DNA from: Kingdonia uniflora
Taxonomy: Eukaryota; Streptophyta; Magnoliopsida; Ranunculales; Circaeasteraceae
Direction of reading: 5' to 3'
DNA length: 64,000 bases
Assembly: GCA_014058105.1 (NCBI GenBank)
Contig: JACGCM010002840.1
Location: 62,001-126,000, forward strand
Position 1 is the stretch's first letter; the number at the start of each line of letters is the position of its first letter. Shown here piece by piece: positions 34,998 through 45,429 of this stretch. The notes under the pieces are model-generated. The model did no database searches, was not told where the DNA came from, and was given only the letters and a program-made list of their open reading frames with translations. The position numbers and the translations under genes are program-made.

Positions 34998-35007
34998 CAT
35001 AAATAGT
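34998..35007 (+). promoter_or_regulatory. TATA-like box before small ORF s1 of C-minus
   Basis: CATAAATAGT, about 65 bases before the ATG at 35073, opposite in direction to the retroelement. Confidence 0.4.
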
Positions 35008-35072
35008 ACATGTGGCGAGGTTTGTGGCTAAGTACGTTTATTCTGTTGCAATATTCTTTGAAATTGCTAAAG

Positions 35073-35366
35073 ATGGTGAAGACCTATAGAAGGGTTCTAG
35101 AGGAGAGAATTGCTTTTAAAATGCAGAGGTTGAAGTTGAAGTATTTTGGGGATCAATCCTTGGAGAATCCTACTCCTGTTCATGTTCCTCCGACGTATCA
35201 AGGAATGTCAGAAAATGAAACGGCTGAAGCTGAGAAGGAGTTTTACTACAGATGGAGGCTATACAACGTTGTCTTAGCAGGCGAGCAGCGTTGGATTTGT
35301 CTCCGCATTCTTGCGGAAGACAAAGTTGGGGAGATAGATGCAAGGATAGGCGTGACTGCAGGGTAG
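35073..35366 (+). CDS. Small antisense ORF s1 of C-minus (98 codons, open)
   Basis: Open frame MVKTYRRVLEERIAFKMQRL..., then LKYFGDQSLENPTPVHVPP, an acidic stretch, and AGEQRWICLRILAED. It resembles s1 of A1 (LKFFGHHDLNWDMPELV ... ADERYLYLSALAKG): the two marks lie 41-46 residues apart in both, and both proteins sit between the 3' LTR and a second small ORF. The family is unknown to me. No membrane or secretion signal is seen; the composition is basic at the start and acidic later. It is the only one of these small ORFs with a recognisable relative that remains open, but the surrounding element is decayed, so present function is doubtful. 35367-35990 beyond it shows no coding. Confidence 0.5.
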   Translation: MVKTYRRVLEERIAFKMQRLKLKYFGDQSLENPTPVHVPPTYQGMSENETAEAEKEFYYRWRLYNVVLAGEQRWICLRILAEDKVGEIDARIGVTAG

Positions 35367-35998
35367 TTGTGCTGATGTCTTGCGCTCGAATAGATTCTAA
35401 GGTCGAGCCATCTTCATCTCTACCAACTCTGCAAGGGTGGCGGTTATAAGAAAGGCGATGGTAGTGGAGGAAGAAGATGGAGAATGGAAGTCTGCTTCTG
35501 CACTTTCATCGCTACTTTACGCTGAGAAGACCTTTAATTTAAAAAGTTGGTTCAAGTACTGAGTCTGCTACATTCATAGTTTCTATTCAAAGTTCGTCTG
35601 GACTTCGACAGAACTTATGGGTGGGAGGATACTCATTGTTTCCAATGCCATCTTTACGTCATGGAAAAAAATCACTAAAGTAGAATGAATTAAAGGATCT
35701 GATGTTTCAGAGTGCCTGAAAAACTTGTTAGCTGTAAAAGTACTTGAAAAAATTATTATCTGTGAAGTACCTGATGTTGAGTACTTGAAAGACTTGTTAT
35801 CTGTAAAAGCACTTGCAATTTGTTTTGAGATGAATAAAATTTTGTTATCCAAACTGTGCTGATATTGAATAGAATAACTCTAGAAATTGAGTTCTATGAT
35901 CTGATGACTTTCAAATATTATATGAAATAAAATATATGAGATCAGAAAGTACTTTTTTTTTATAATCGAACTTCAGAAATTTATTGGTAGTAAAAATG

Positions 35999-36006
35999 TA
36001 TAAATA
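35999..36006 (+). promoter_or_regulatory. TATA box before small ORF s2 of C-minus
   Basis: TATAAATA, 41 bases ahead of the ATG at 36047. Confidence 0.55.
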
Positions 36007-36046
36007 AGGGAGGGAATGAACTCTAAGTAAGGGGAAGGAAATAAGA

Positions 36047-36373
36047 ATGGTTTGGACTCTATTTGAGAGAATTCGTTATACCGCTAAGGGGCAGTTGGCG
36101 ATAAAAATAGCCAAAGTGTGGGAGCGAATATTTGGAATATTGGATTATGATACTGAGTTGCCAGTGAGGGAGGTGCAACTAGAAGGTTTAGATGGGATTG
36201 GGATGGAACGCGAGTATGAATATAATTTTTATGAAGAGATTTTCTGAGAAATTGTGGTAGATCCTGCAGTTCAAAAAGTTTATGTAAGAGAGTTTGTTGT
36301 AGTTAAGATCGAATTGGAAAATATGAGGATCACTGGAGGATATTTGATCGGATGTGGCTCCCCAGGTCATTAA
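36047..36373 (+). pseudogene. Small antisense ORF s2 of C-minus
   Basis: 66 codons are open (MVWTLFERIRYTAKGQLAIK...VWERIFGILDYDTELP...), then one stop at 36245, after which the same frame runs to 36373 (EIVVDPAVQKVYVREFVVVK). The Trp-x-Arg-Ile/Phe...Asp-x-Asp pattern resembles s2 of A1 (LWRRFLINQDIDAK). It occupies the same second position in the gene set. Homology is suggestive, not firm. Confidence 0.45.
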
Positions 36374-36606
36374 GGTTTTTTAGGTATAATTATATGTGAA
36401 GTAAAAAAAATAAAATAAAAATGCAAATAGGAGTAGAATGCATGTATGTAATCATATGAGTTTGAATAATTTTAAAAAAGTTGAATGAGAATAAAAGTTA
36501 AATAGATCCCCTATTGTTTCGAATGTTGTTCTTGATTGTTGTGAAAAACGAATTTGAAAATATTTGAAATTTTATTATTGAAAAGTTGATATGAGAGCTT
36601 TGGAAA

Positions 36607-36630
36607 TGACGTCATTGTTGTTATAAGTAG
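36607..36630 (+). promoter_or_regulatory. TGACGTCA plus TATA box, promoter of the long antisense gene of C-minus
   Basis: A perfect palindromic bZIP-type site TGACGTCA (36607-36614) is followed six bases later by TTATAAGTAG (36621-36630). The gene's first clear ATG is at 36839. The pair points away from the retroelement's own direction. Confidence 0.55.
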
Positions 36631-36838
36631 AAGAAGCAAGCATAGAAAAAGCTAGGAGCTTCTGATCTTATCCCTTGTACAAAAGCTGTGAAAACCCGAT
36701 TGCGTGTAAGCGTGAGTCATAATAAGTGTGGTTAGGCTAGAGAGAGATTTGGAAAATAGAAATAAAAATAGATTAAAATATTAGGCAAAGGGCCATGATG
36801 GGAAAGCGTTTTTACTGAAAAGGTGCAAGACGTCTGAC

Positions 36839-37551
36839 ATGGATAGTAGAAGGGATACCTCAGTTCCAAAACTGAGGAAGGCTCGTACGAGTCTCAATAA
36901 CTGTCAACAGTTAGAGAGAGAAGATATAAATAATATTTCATCTTCATTATTCAAACGTTTCTCAACTTCTGAAAACTTGAAGAGCAGTGAGAGAGGAAGG
37001 AAGAAAAAATGCATAAATAGCAAAGAAACTCGTTAGGAGTTAATCGAAAGTGATCAACAATCAAAGTATGTGAGAGCTGCTAAGACTGAGTCACAAAGGT
37101 GGTTATGCAGCAGCGTTGTGAGGGAAGGATTTGGCGTTGCCCTGATTCGTATTCTGATATAGAAGGTTAGTGGAGGATTTGTGTTGTACGTATGTATTTT
37201 TTAAAGATCATACTCTGTATTTAATCAAATATAAAAACTACTATATATAGTAATCTATGAAAACCCGTGTGGTATATGATGTATGAAAGATATTTGTATG
37301 CGAATGATGTCTATACAAAAGATAATGATAGATACTTGGGACATGTATCTAGGCTGACCGTGAGGAGAATTTGTGTAGGATAAGAATCCCTTTCTGTAGT
37401 TGATATGGTGAATTCCCCTGTAAATGAGGTATCGACCTCTAGTCGGTCGGCTGAGTCTGAGATTAAAATATCAGAAAGTGAGGAAGAAGTAGGTGTTAAT
37501 CAATTTCCAGATTTCCCTCGAAATTGGTATCCTATCCACCACGCTCGAATG
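36839..37551 (+). pseudogene. Long antisense gene of C-minus, part 1 (N-terminus)
   Basis: The first 66 codons read MDSRRDTSVPKLRKARTSLN..., basic and Ser-rich. Later, at 37440-37551, text reads EEVGVNQFPDFPRNWYP before the CACTA insertion at 37552. The sequence resumes at 48974. Between 37040 and 37380 there are stops and possibly an intron. Combined with parts 2 and 3 the gene once spanned about 4 kb. Confidence 0.6.
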
Positions 37552-37554
37552 TAT
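37552..37554. repeat. Target duplication of the CACTA element, left (TAT)
   Basis: TAT before CACTACTAG, matched by TAT at 48971-48973. Three bases is the CACTA norm. Confidence 0.85.
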
Positions 37555-37579
37555 CACTACTAGAAAATGAACCAAAGGC

Positions 37580-37745
37580 CACTGTAAAATTTAGTTTTAG
37601 CCACAGTTGTGTATGTGGCAAATTGCTGCAATCCAGGACGTGGCTAAAATAAAATATTTGTGGCCAAAAAGTTCGCACATTAAGGCTTCGTGATCAAAAC
37701 TTAAATTTTGTGCCTAACAGTGGCAAAAACAAAAAGGAAACGCGG
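37580..37745. repeat. Left subterminal repeats of the CACTA element
   Basis: GGCCACTG, TTAGCCAC, GTGGCTAAA, GTGGCCAAA and AGTGGCAAA recur in both orientations, the presumed transposase binding region. 37746-38820 beyond it contains a CT-rich leader-like stretch but no recognised gene. Confidence 0.75.
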
Positions 37746-38826
37746 GATTCTTGAACCCAAAAAAAATTTGGCGCTAACATATTTTCATAACTCATCTCCT
37801 TTCGATCTCTCTGTCTCTTCTCTGCTCAAGACAAATTTCTCATCTTAACCCTAATCTCTGTTGTTATTGTTGCTCTTCTTGGAAGAGAAGAAGAAGATTT
37901 TTTTATGGGATTTGCTTGTTTGTCATCACCACCACATGGATGATCAACCAATGTTGGATGATTCTCGTTGTAGCAATTGAGATTTATTCGTCATCGAAAT
38001 ACAACGCGAGGGGTCTTCGATTTCACATCCTTCATCCTCGAGGTAATAATATTGGTTTTAAGTTAATAGTGTGTTTAGTGTCAAAATAATGTCACTGATA
38101 GCATCAGTGAGTAATGGTGAAACCTGATTAAATTTATATCTCTCCACATGATGTTTTCACTTATAGTATCACTGAAAACATTTCTCCCTTAAATTCATAT
38201 CTCTTCAATCAATCTATCTCCATTAATGGCGAAACCTGATTTATGTTTTTGTTATAAGATCAGTAGGTTCAACTTTTGAATTTTATTGGGTGAAATTGAA
38301 GAACCAAGAACTCGATTGAAGCCTGGACATTCCTAATTGAAATTATGGCTTTGAATCAAGGTGATTTAATTGACCTCTCTTTCTCTCTCTTTAACTCACT
38401 ATATCCACTTTTGTAATCGATTTTATAGGGTTAATTGTAGTTTTTAACGAACCAATAATGCTGAACCTTGCTTATCAATTTGAGATTGAAATCGAGGTAT
38501 TTATGATTTGGTTTTTTTTTTTTCCCAAACACTCTTGGTATTTAAAACGTAATTGCAGTTAGATCTTTAAATTGCCCTTTGATTTTTAGTTTTGGTTTTA
38601 TCTACATGAATCGGTGCTAATATTTTGCTAAAAGTTTTTATTGTTGTCAACGCTTTTGGATTAACGTGTTTGGTAATGTGGTCTTGTGCCTTTACAAACC
38701 CTCATTTCCAAGTTTCACCCTCCTTTGATACGTTCTGGAATTTCTTGTCTCATATTCCATTAGGTATTGCCATCAGATATTCATCAATTTGATCTGGAAA
38801 GAAAATAACCTCGTATATTATTTTCA

Positions 38827-39060
38827 GTGAGTCGCTCATGGAATGGGATTTCTATGAGTCTGATATGGAGGCAGTTCGAATCGAAAGAGTCGAATTATGT
38901 TGTCGGGGATAGGGCTACTTTATATCTTCTCATTGACCCATCTAGTTTGTTTAGAAGACCCAATGAGAAACCAACGACATTCATATCTGGTGTTGTTGTT
39001 GGTACGCTCATGTAGGATATTGGTGCAAGGCAAAGAGTTCCTCCCCCGGCAGCTTTCCAA
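38827..39060 (+). pseudogene. Unidentified protein-like stretch in the CACTA element
   Basis: Open at 38827-39015, with RPNEKPTTFISGVVVGTLM, then one stop and DIGARQRVPPPAAFQCDILW. The composition looks like real protein, but I do not recognise it. It could be a captured host exon or transposon-encoded. 39230-39700 after it shows no coding. Confidence 0.3.
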
Positions 39061-39699
39061 TGTGATATTCTATGGTTGGGCGATAGGACTTTGGTTTAGA
39101 AGATGCATAGTAAGGAAACTGGACATTGGAGGTGATAAACCTGTAACCCATATGATAACACAACCTAGTTAAAGTGTCGAGAGCAACACAATATTGAAGA
39201 GGAATGTGATTACTTTTGTGTAATCATCTCAGGCTTAGAATAGTATTTTGGCATCAGATCGATTTATTAATGTCTAAAAAGGTGGGTCATTTGGTGGCAG
39301 CTAGAGGCAAATCAATAGAAATGTACCACCTTCTATATATTCAGAGGAGCCAAAGGTAATTAATATGTGTACTTATATTTTGAGGGATGAATCTCCCCTT
39401 TTTTAATCAATACTTCGTTTGATAATCCTGATACATCAAAAGTTGGAGAAGGTATGTCATGGGAGAGTGTTATAATGGGGATCTCTGAATTGTCTATGAT
39501 AAGGGAGCTTCATTGTAATTGGTTTTTATAGAAGGCACAAGAGACGACTTCAAGCTTGAAGGTTTAGGGCAAGGAGGTGAAGTAGCACGAGGTGTAGGAC
39601 TTGGTGTTAATGGTTCATTGAAGGTATCGACTTCATCGTGAAAAGAAAAAAAATCATCCAAAGGCATACTTGATTAATCCATAATTTAAACCAACTGTT

Positions 39700-40880
39700 G
39701 TTTACTTCCCAACTAAGAGTTTCATTAATAGCTTCACATTCTACAAAGAAAAAAGAGGTGATACCTTTCCCTTTGGTGATAACCTCAAGAAAAACTCCTT
39801 GATGGTTTCTAGCTAAAGCACCTAGGCCTGCTTTCCCTGGATTACCAATCTAGTTATAGAACTTATAAGAAAAACCAAATGTGTGAAGGACTTTGTAAAG
39901 AAACGACCAGCTAACAATATCAAAGGCTTGGGTGATGTCAATCTTCAAAGTTATGTTCCCATTTTTTCTTTTGTTCTTCAGCTCATTTGCTATTTCAGGA
40001 GCTAGAGCAATATTGCTGCAAATAGACCTGCCTAACACAAAACCACTTTGCTCATGAGTGATAATGTTAGGGGAAATCTGACTAAGTCTTGAAGCTATGA
40101 TCTTTGTAATTACTTTAAAAGCAAAGTTACCAAGGAAAATAGGTTTAAAATTCCCTATGGCATTAATCTCTTTGGACTTAGGAATTATAACCAAGAAATT
40201 AAAATTAAAACCCTTTGGAATAGAAGAGTCCACAAATAAGGAGATCACTGCCTTGCTCATATCGACCCCCACTATATCCAAATAAGTCTGGAAGAACATC
40301 CTCCCAAAACCATCAGGACCAGGAGAACTATCAGAACTGAGCTCAAAAATAGCAAGTTCTCTTCAGAAGAAGGGATCTTGTCCAAAAATAGCTTTTTTCT
40401 GGAATCAATATATTGAGGGACCAAACCATTAACATCTTCATTAATATCAGACTTAACATGTTAAAATTTTGTAGAGTAATGAGAGACAATATGCTCCCTG
40501 ATCTATGACTGGGACTGCAGTATGGAACCATTTGCAAGAGAGATTTTAGTAATAATACTATTTAGATTTTTTATTCTCCGTGGGGCATGGAAGTAACAAA
40601 TGTTTCTTTCCCCACTAACCAACCAGTTTGTTTTAGCTTTTTGCTTCCAAATAAAGTCTTTTTGATCATTGAAGCAACGCCCCTGGCTAAACTATCATTG
40701 TAAAAATAATCTACCTGAGCAGCTAATGTCCCAAGACCGGCCATTAAACTTTGTTGCCCAACCATTATTAAAGAGAGCTCTGCCTAATCATATCAGGATT
40801 CTAGCCCTTCCATGCTGCCCATTACACCAATAATTTTTTTCCCTGAAAGACTTTCAATAGTTTTAAACATGTCAACAAAA
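39700..40880 (-). pseudogene. LINE (L1-type) fragment: RT joined to RNase H by deletion
   Basis: The minus strand reads a pre-RT region (40765-40571), then RT blocks: DGFGRMFFQTYLDIVGVD, VIIPKSKEINAIGNFKPIFL, QSGFVLGRSICSNI and the first Asp motif DITQAFDIVSW. After SYKFYN and a stop, the same frame jumps to IGNPGKAGLGALARNHQGVF, an RNase H motif of plant LINEs. The rest of RT is absent, so an internal deletion joined the two. Dead element, no target duplication identified. Confidence 0.8.
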
Positions 40881-40979
40881 TATATAACCAGGTTGATGGT
40901 TAAGGTTCACAAGCTAGTATCTTTTACATCATCCTCAAGTTTTGCTAGATGCTGTGGGAGTTGAGAACAAAGCCTTGAC

Positions 40980-42650
40980 ACATGGGAGAGCAACCCTCAA
41001 TGTTGGTCTTGTATTTTCAAAATTTTATCTGTAATCTCACGGTCACGAGGATCCGTAAGTAACTGCTGAATCTCTGAACATAATATTGACGAATGATGAT
41101 CATATCCATAAGCTTCAGCAATTTGCTAAAACAATTTGCAACCCTGATCCTGAGGAAAGAATAATTGTGATTGACCTGGGGGAACAAGGAAGGGATGTTG
41201 AAGCAACTGAGGTATTCGCCACCTTTCATTACGATCCCATGCAAGACACTTTTTCATAAGATCAAGTAACAATGGGTTCGAAATTGGTCAATAAGTAATA
41301 TCGTGGTTACGATCCGTTATGACCTTGAACTTAGCCCAGAATGTCTTGTTCTCTGAAAATGGTGTTCTACTGTTGACCATTTGGTAGGGGATCCATTCAA
41401 GGGACCATATATCCGATGGCCGACCACACTTAATAGTGTTTCCATCTGTATCGTTCTCATTTCACATGAATACTTCTGGAGACATGTAGCTTAGTATACC
41501 CACCTGTGAGTCTCGTTGGATGTTGGTTGTATCACTCATTATAGCTTTCGCAATACCGAAATCAATTAACTTTAGTGATCCCCTAACAAGAAGAAAATTG
41601 GCTGGCTTCAAATTTGAGTGAACAATGCGCTTCTCATGTATTGTGTTTACAGCTTAAAGTATTTGCAGCCAATAAAACCGAAGCCAGTTCTCATCCATAT
41701 CCAAGTTGAAGGTATCCATTTCTTTCCATTTCAGTGATAGCATATGAGCCAAATCAATTTCTCCGTACTCAAGTGCCATGTAAATATATTCATCATCCCT
41801 GATTCTGCCATCCTTGATGGTCATAGAATCCTTCGTTACTTCTGTGAGCAACGTTTTATCTGTAACCTTATAGTCAATGAGTTGTATGATATTGTTTTTT
41901 CCCTTCAATTTGTTCAAATATTCGATCTCCTGGCAAAATCTAAAACTAGTCGAGAAATCACGACCCTTGAACTTGATCCTCTTAAGGGAAAAGATGGTGC
42001 TATTATGACCTTGAAAACCTCACTACTTCCTTCACTCCCTATCTTGCCTAGTTTCTGATAGAGCTTCCCATTAACTTTAAAGAACAAATCTGGATCATGG
42101 TTCTTTTTACGAGGAGCAGATGCCCCTTTACTGTTTGCCAATTTTTCTGGTTCATTTGACTTTGAAGGATTCAATTTTCCACTTGTAATTAAGTTTTTTG
42201 TGACTGGAGCATGAGTTTGTAAGTTAGTAATATCAAAATCCTGCGCTTTATTTGACTTATCTTTTAAATGATCAACAAGTCCCTCTCTCAAATTATCACT
42301 TCCCTTTGCTTCTAATCCTTGCTACATCTTCCCATGATCCCTATCGCCGACTGGTAGCTCTTGATCATATGATGACAAGTGAGCTAAACTCCTTGACTGA
42401 ACTGGATCTCCTAGACTTTTAGGCCGTAAATTCACATTATTCTTATCTAACTGTTTTATTTCCATTTGAGAACTACTATCTAGTTATGAACGCGAGCTGT
42501 AAGTCGTAGAACTCATCATGGGTGCAGACCTTGAATGAACCGACGTCATCGTCGCACACGATGGACCCACAACTGAAGAAGATTGGCTCATAAACATGGG
42601 AAACTGATGTTGATGATCCTGCGTCAACATGCTTTTCTTAACTAACAAAG
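40980..42650 (-). pseudogene. MPS1: MPS1 (TTK-type) protein kinase copy, apparently intronless
   Basis: MPS1 is the spindle-checkpoint dual-specificity kinase. The minus strand shows an N-terminal region (42650-42060) and then the kinase domain: [20 protein letters not shown] (Gly loop), a shifted stretch containing the ATP-site Lys ([11 protein letters not shown]), [73 protein letters not shown], and [20 protein letters not shown] near 41190. The catalytic-loop Asp is Asn (codon 41612-41614). Stops include one after [10 protein letters not shown] see no intron gaps across about 1 kb of kinase domain, which suggests a retrocopy or capture of a processed copy. It lies wholly inside the CACTA element. 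Confidence 0.88.
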
Positions 42651-42859
42651 AAGAAATCTCTTAGCTAACTGAAGATGCTTAAGGAAATAACAAAATGTTA
42701 CTTTGTAGTCTTGTATGGTTTCTCTTTTCTATAACTTTCTATTACGTTGTTCGTATTTGCTATAACTTATGCTTTATTTATATTAACTTAATTTATATGA
42801 AGTACAATTAACTATTTTGTCTACTTATACATTTGTTGCTTTAGTTATCAGTTTCTTTC

Positions 42860-44790
42860 ATGGATCATACTACGCATTCACTCGATTCTGATTCAGCTGT
42901 GGCGGATACCGCAGGTAAAATTTGCTATATCAAAATTTGTATAGAAGTTAATATTATTGTTATAGTTGTTTAATTATTCTTTTGCTTGTGCAGGAAATAT
43001 ACCTTCTCGTACTTCATCTTCTTCGAGGAGAAGAGGTCCATCTCAAGGATCCAAACCTTTACCCGATGGAAAGAAGAAGAAAGTTGGAGTTAATTCATGG
43101 TGTCAACCTATTCGAGGGGTCAACTCATACTTAACAACTATTGGAACTCTTACTCGCAACCATATCCTTATTAATTACAAGATATTTACCAATGTTCCTG
43201 ATTAATTCATTCATATTGTGAAAACAGAGCTAGAGGTAATTTGTTTTATTTAATATTTATTAACGTTTTCTTACTCATTCTTCTTGTATATTCAGCTGAC
43301 CTTTGATCTTAGGCGTGTTGCTAATTTTAGCATATTGTGGCATATAAACGATGCTTGGAAGAGACACAAGTCCAGACTAAATAAGAAGTACATTAAAGGT
43401 AAGGATCCAGCAAAAGTAAAAGCTACTCCCCCTCCATTTGTTCCAAAGGAAGTTTGGGCGGAATTTGTTGACATATGCAATTCAGATTCATTTCAGGTAT
43501 CTTTATAATAACCAAATTTACCATTAGTAAATGCATTTCTGGTTTTTCTTGTTAATTTGTATGTGATTTATGTTATTAATGAAGGCTTAAAGAAAGAATA
43601 ATGCGGAAAATCGTAATAAAGTAAAGGCACCATGTACTACTGGTCGAAATAGTATGGGTGTTGTTCATTATAATTTGGTAATATTTTATTCGACAAACAT
43701 ATATAAGCGCATATATATAATTTGTTCTTCTGCAAACTATACATTTACTTTAGATAACTATTAATTTTTGTTAATCTAAATACATAGGCGGTGGAGAGAA
43801 ATGTCCCTGATGAAGATGTTGGTAGGGTTGACAAGTTCATTAAAGCTCATACCTAGGTAGATAAGACCTATCAATGCCCTGAAATTATTGTAAGATACTC
43901 CGTCAATCCTATATAAGTCTCATATACTATGTAAAAAAAAAATTATATGTTTTTATTTGGTTGACTTTTCAATGTTGCGTAGGAAAAACTACAAGAGAGT
44001 ATGAACTTGTATCCAGATTCGAATAAGATAGGTCATGATGATGTGCTTACAAAGGTATATTAGTAACTTTTAATGATCGTAAATTAATACTTAATACATT
44101 GATGTTTACTAATAATATTAATGTTTGAAGACTCTTGGAAAAGACAAGAACGGTCATATGATGGCTATGGGTAGAAGAGAATGAGGATTTGAAAGCTACA
44201 AATAATGAACTAATGATTATGCTGATGAATATGCGAAAGGACTTGGATGACCACATCAAAAAACATCGGTAAGTCTTACTATAAATATCTATTTTTTGTA
44301 TATAAAAAAAGGATAGTATATATAAAAAAGATATTTCACTCTTATGATGACTTTCTTGCAGTCAGGGTGTACCACAAATACAACCATCTTCGTCTTATAA
44401 TGCACCAACTAACTCATCACAAGCTACTGAGGTACTAAGAGAAGAGTTTTAATGTACTGATTAGTATCACAAATAAGAATTTATAGTGCACTTATTTTTA
44501 TTATGATTGTATATGTAGCGAAAGCAATCAGATTTAAATAGAGAATGCAAGTTGAACGGGTGTCCGGAAGGGATAGTCACTTATGGTATTGTTGCTGATG
44601 TTAGTCCTGATGCGTATTGCCACAATAAGCATCTCGTAGATGGGTACTATAAGATAGAGATATTCAATGTCATAACAAAGATGCTTTATTATTTAGGCAA
44701 GACAGTTTCACTAAGACAATGGCAGATGTGGGTGCTGGAGGCTTTGATGCATGGCCCAAGTCTTTTTTTATATTTACCTCTTGAATCCTT
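42860..44790 (+). pseudogene. CACTA TNP1-like transposase gene (Transposase_24 type), multi-exon
   Basis: Exon 1 42860-42914 (MDHTTHSLDSDSAVADTA) and exon 2 from 42994 have good GT/AG borders. Later exons read LTFDLRRVANF (43296-43496), RKNNAENRNKVKAPCTTGRNS (about 43586-43676), a block with FIKAHT...TYQCPEI (43788-43887), LQESMNLYPDSNKIG (43982-44054) and LGKDKNGHMMAMGR (about 44131). A further exon at 44520-44760 has GCPEGIVTYGIVAD. These are the characteristic blocks of plant Ptta/En/Spm Transposase_24 proteins. Stops in exons 2, 4 and 5 and a frameshift after GHMMAMG show decay. It is the only transposon gene I recognise inside this CACTA element. Confidence 0.82.
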
Positions 44791-44879
44791 CTTTTTTTTT
44801 GTGGAAAAGACCATGTTTTATGCCTATGAACTTGTATGCATATTTTTTTTGAGAACTAACATATGTTTTACTGTGTAAT

Positions 44880-45372
44880 ATATGAACTAGGTAAAACCTT
44901 TTTAACTCCACCAATGGCAAACTTAAGCTTTACATTGCCTGTCCCAAGCCCGGATAAAGGAGAAGGCAGAAGGTTATATTCTCTTATAAGTTTTTTGAGG
45001 TTCCCAATATCCGATCCAGGTATATCTCATTTTCCACATAACTTATATTATTATTGAAATTATATTCTCTTCATATCCTGATCCATCTGATGTTGGTTCT
45101 AAATTCATGCAAGATGATTTGCTCTGGGGAATATTGGATATAGATGGATTGATGGATGTGTTATGGGGAATATTGTATATAGAGAAACCTGACACTCAAA
45201 CTATAAACAAAATTGTCGTACCATCAGTAGAGCTCATTTATAGCTATGCAGAATGCCTTGTGTTACATCAGAATAATGCTGGCAGTAGGCATTCAGTTGC
45301 ACCTGCTTTTGCATTACACAAGAAACTACTTTTTGCTCCTTATGAGGCTGTTCAGACTTCCACCAGGTCTAT
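44880..45372 (+). pseudogene. Unidentified exon-like stretches in the CACTA element
   Basis: 44890-45022 reads FLTPPMANLSFTLPVPSPDK before a GTATAT. 45107-45370 reads a long open stretch including IVVPSVELIYSYAECLVLHQ and SVAPAFALHKKLLFAPYEAV, ending at a GT donor-like site near 45370. Composition and borders look like captured host exons, but I cannot name the gene. Confidence 0.4.
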
Positions 45373-45429
45373 TTTTGCCGTTTTATGTCTTAGCTCATTT
45401 TATTTTCTCTTTTATTTCTTGTGCTGACT

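Noticed and set aside
40980..42650. Functional MPS1 kinase gene
   Set aside because: Stops, a frameshift next to the ATP-site Lys and loss of the catalytic Asp, and it lies wholly inside a transposon.
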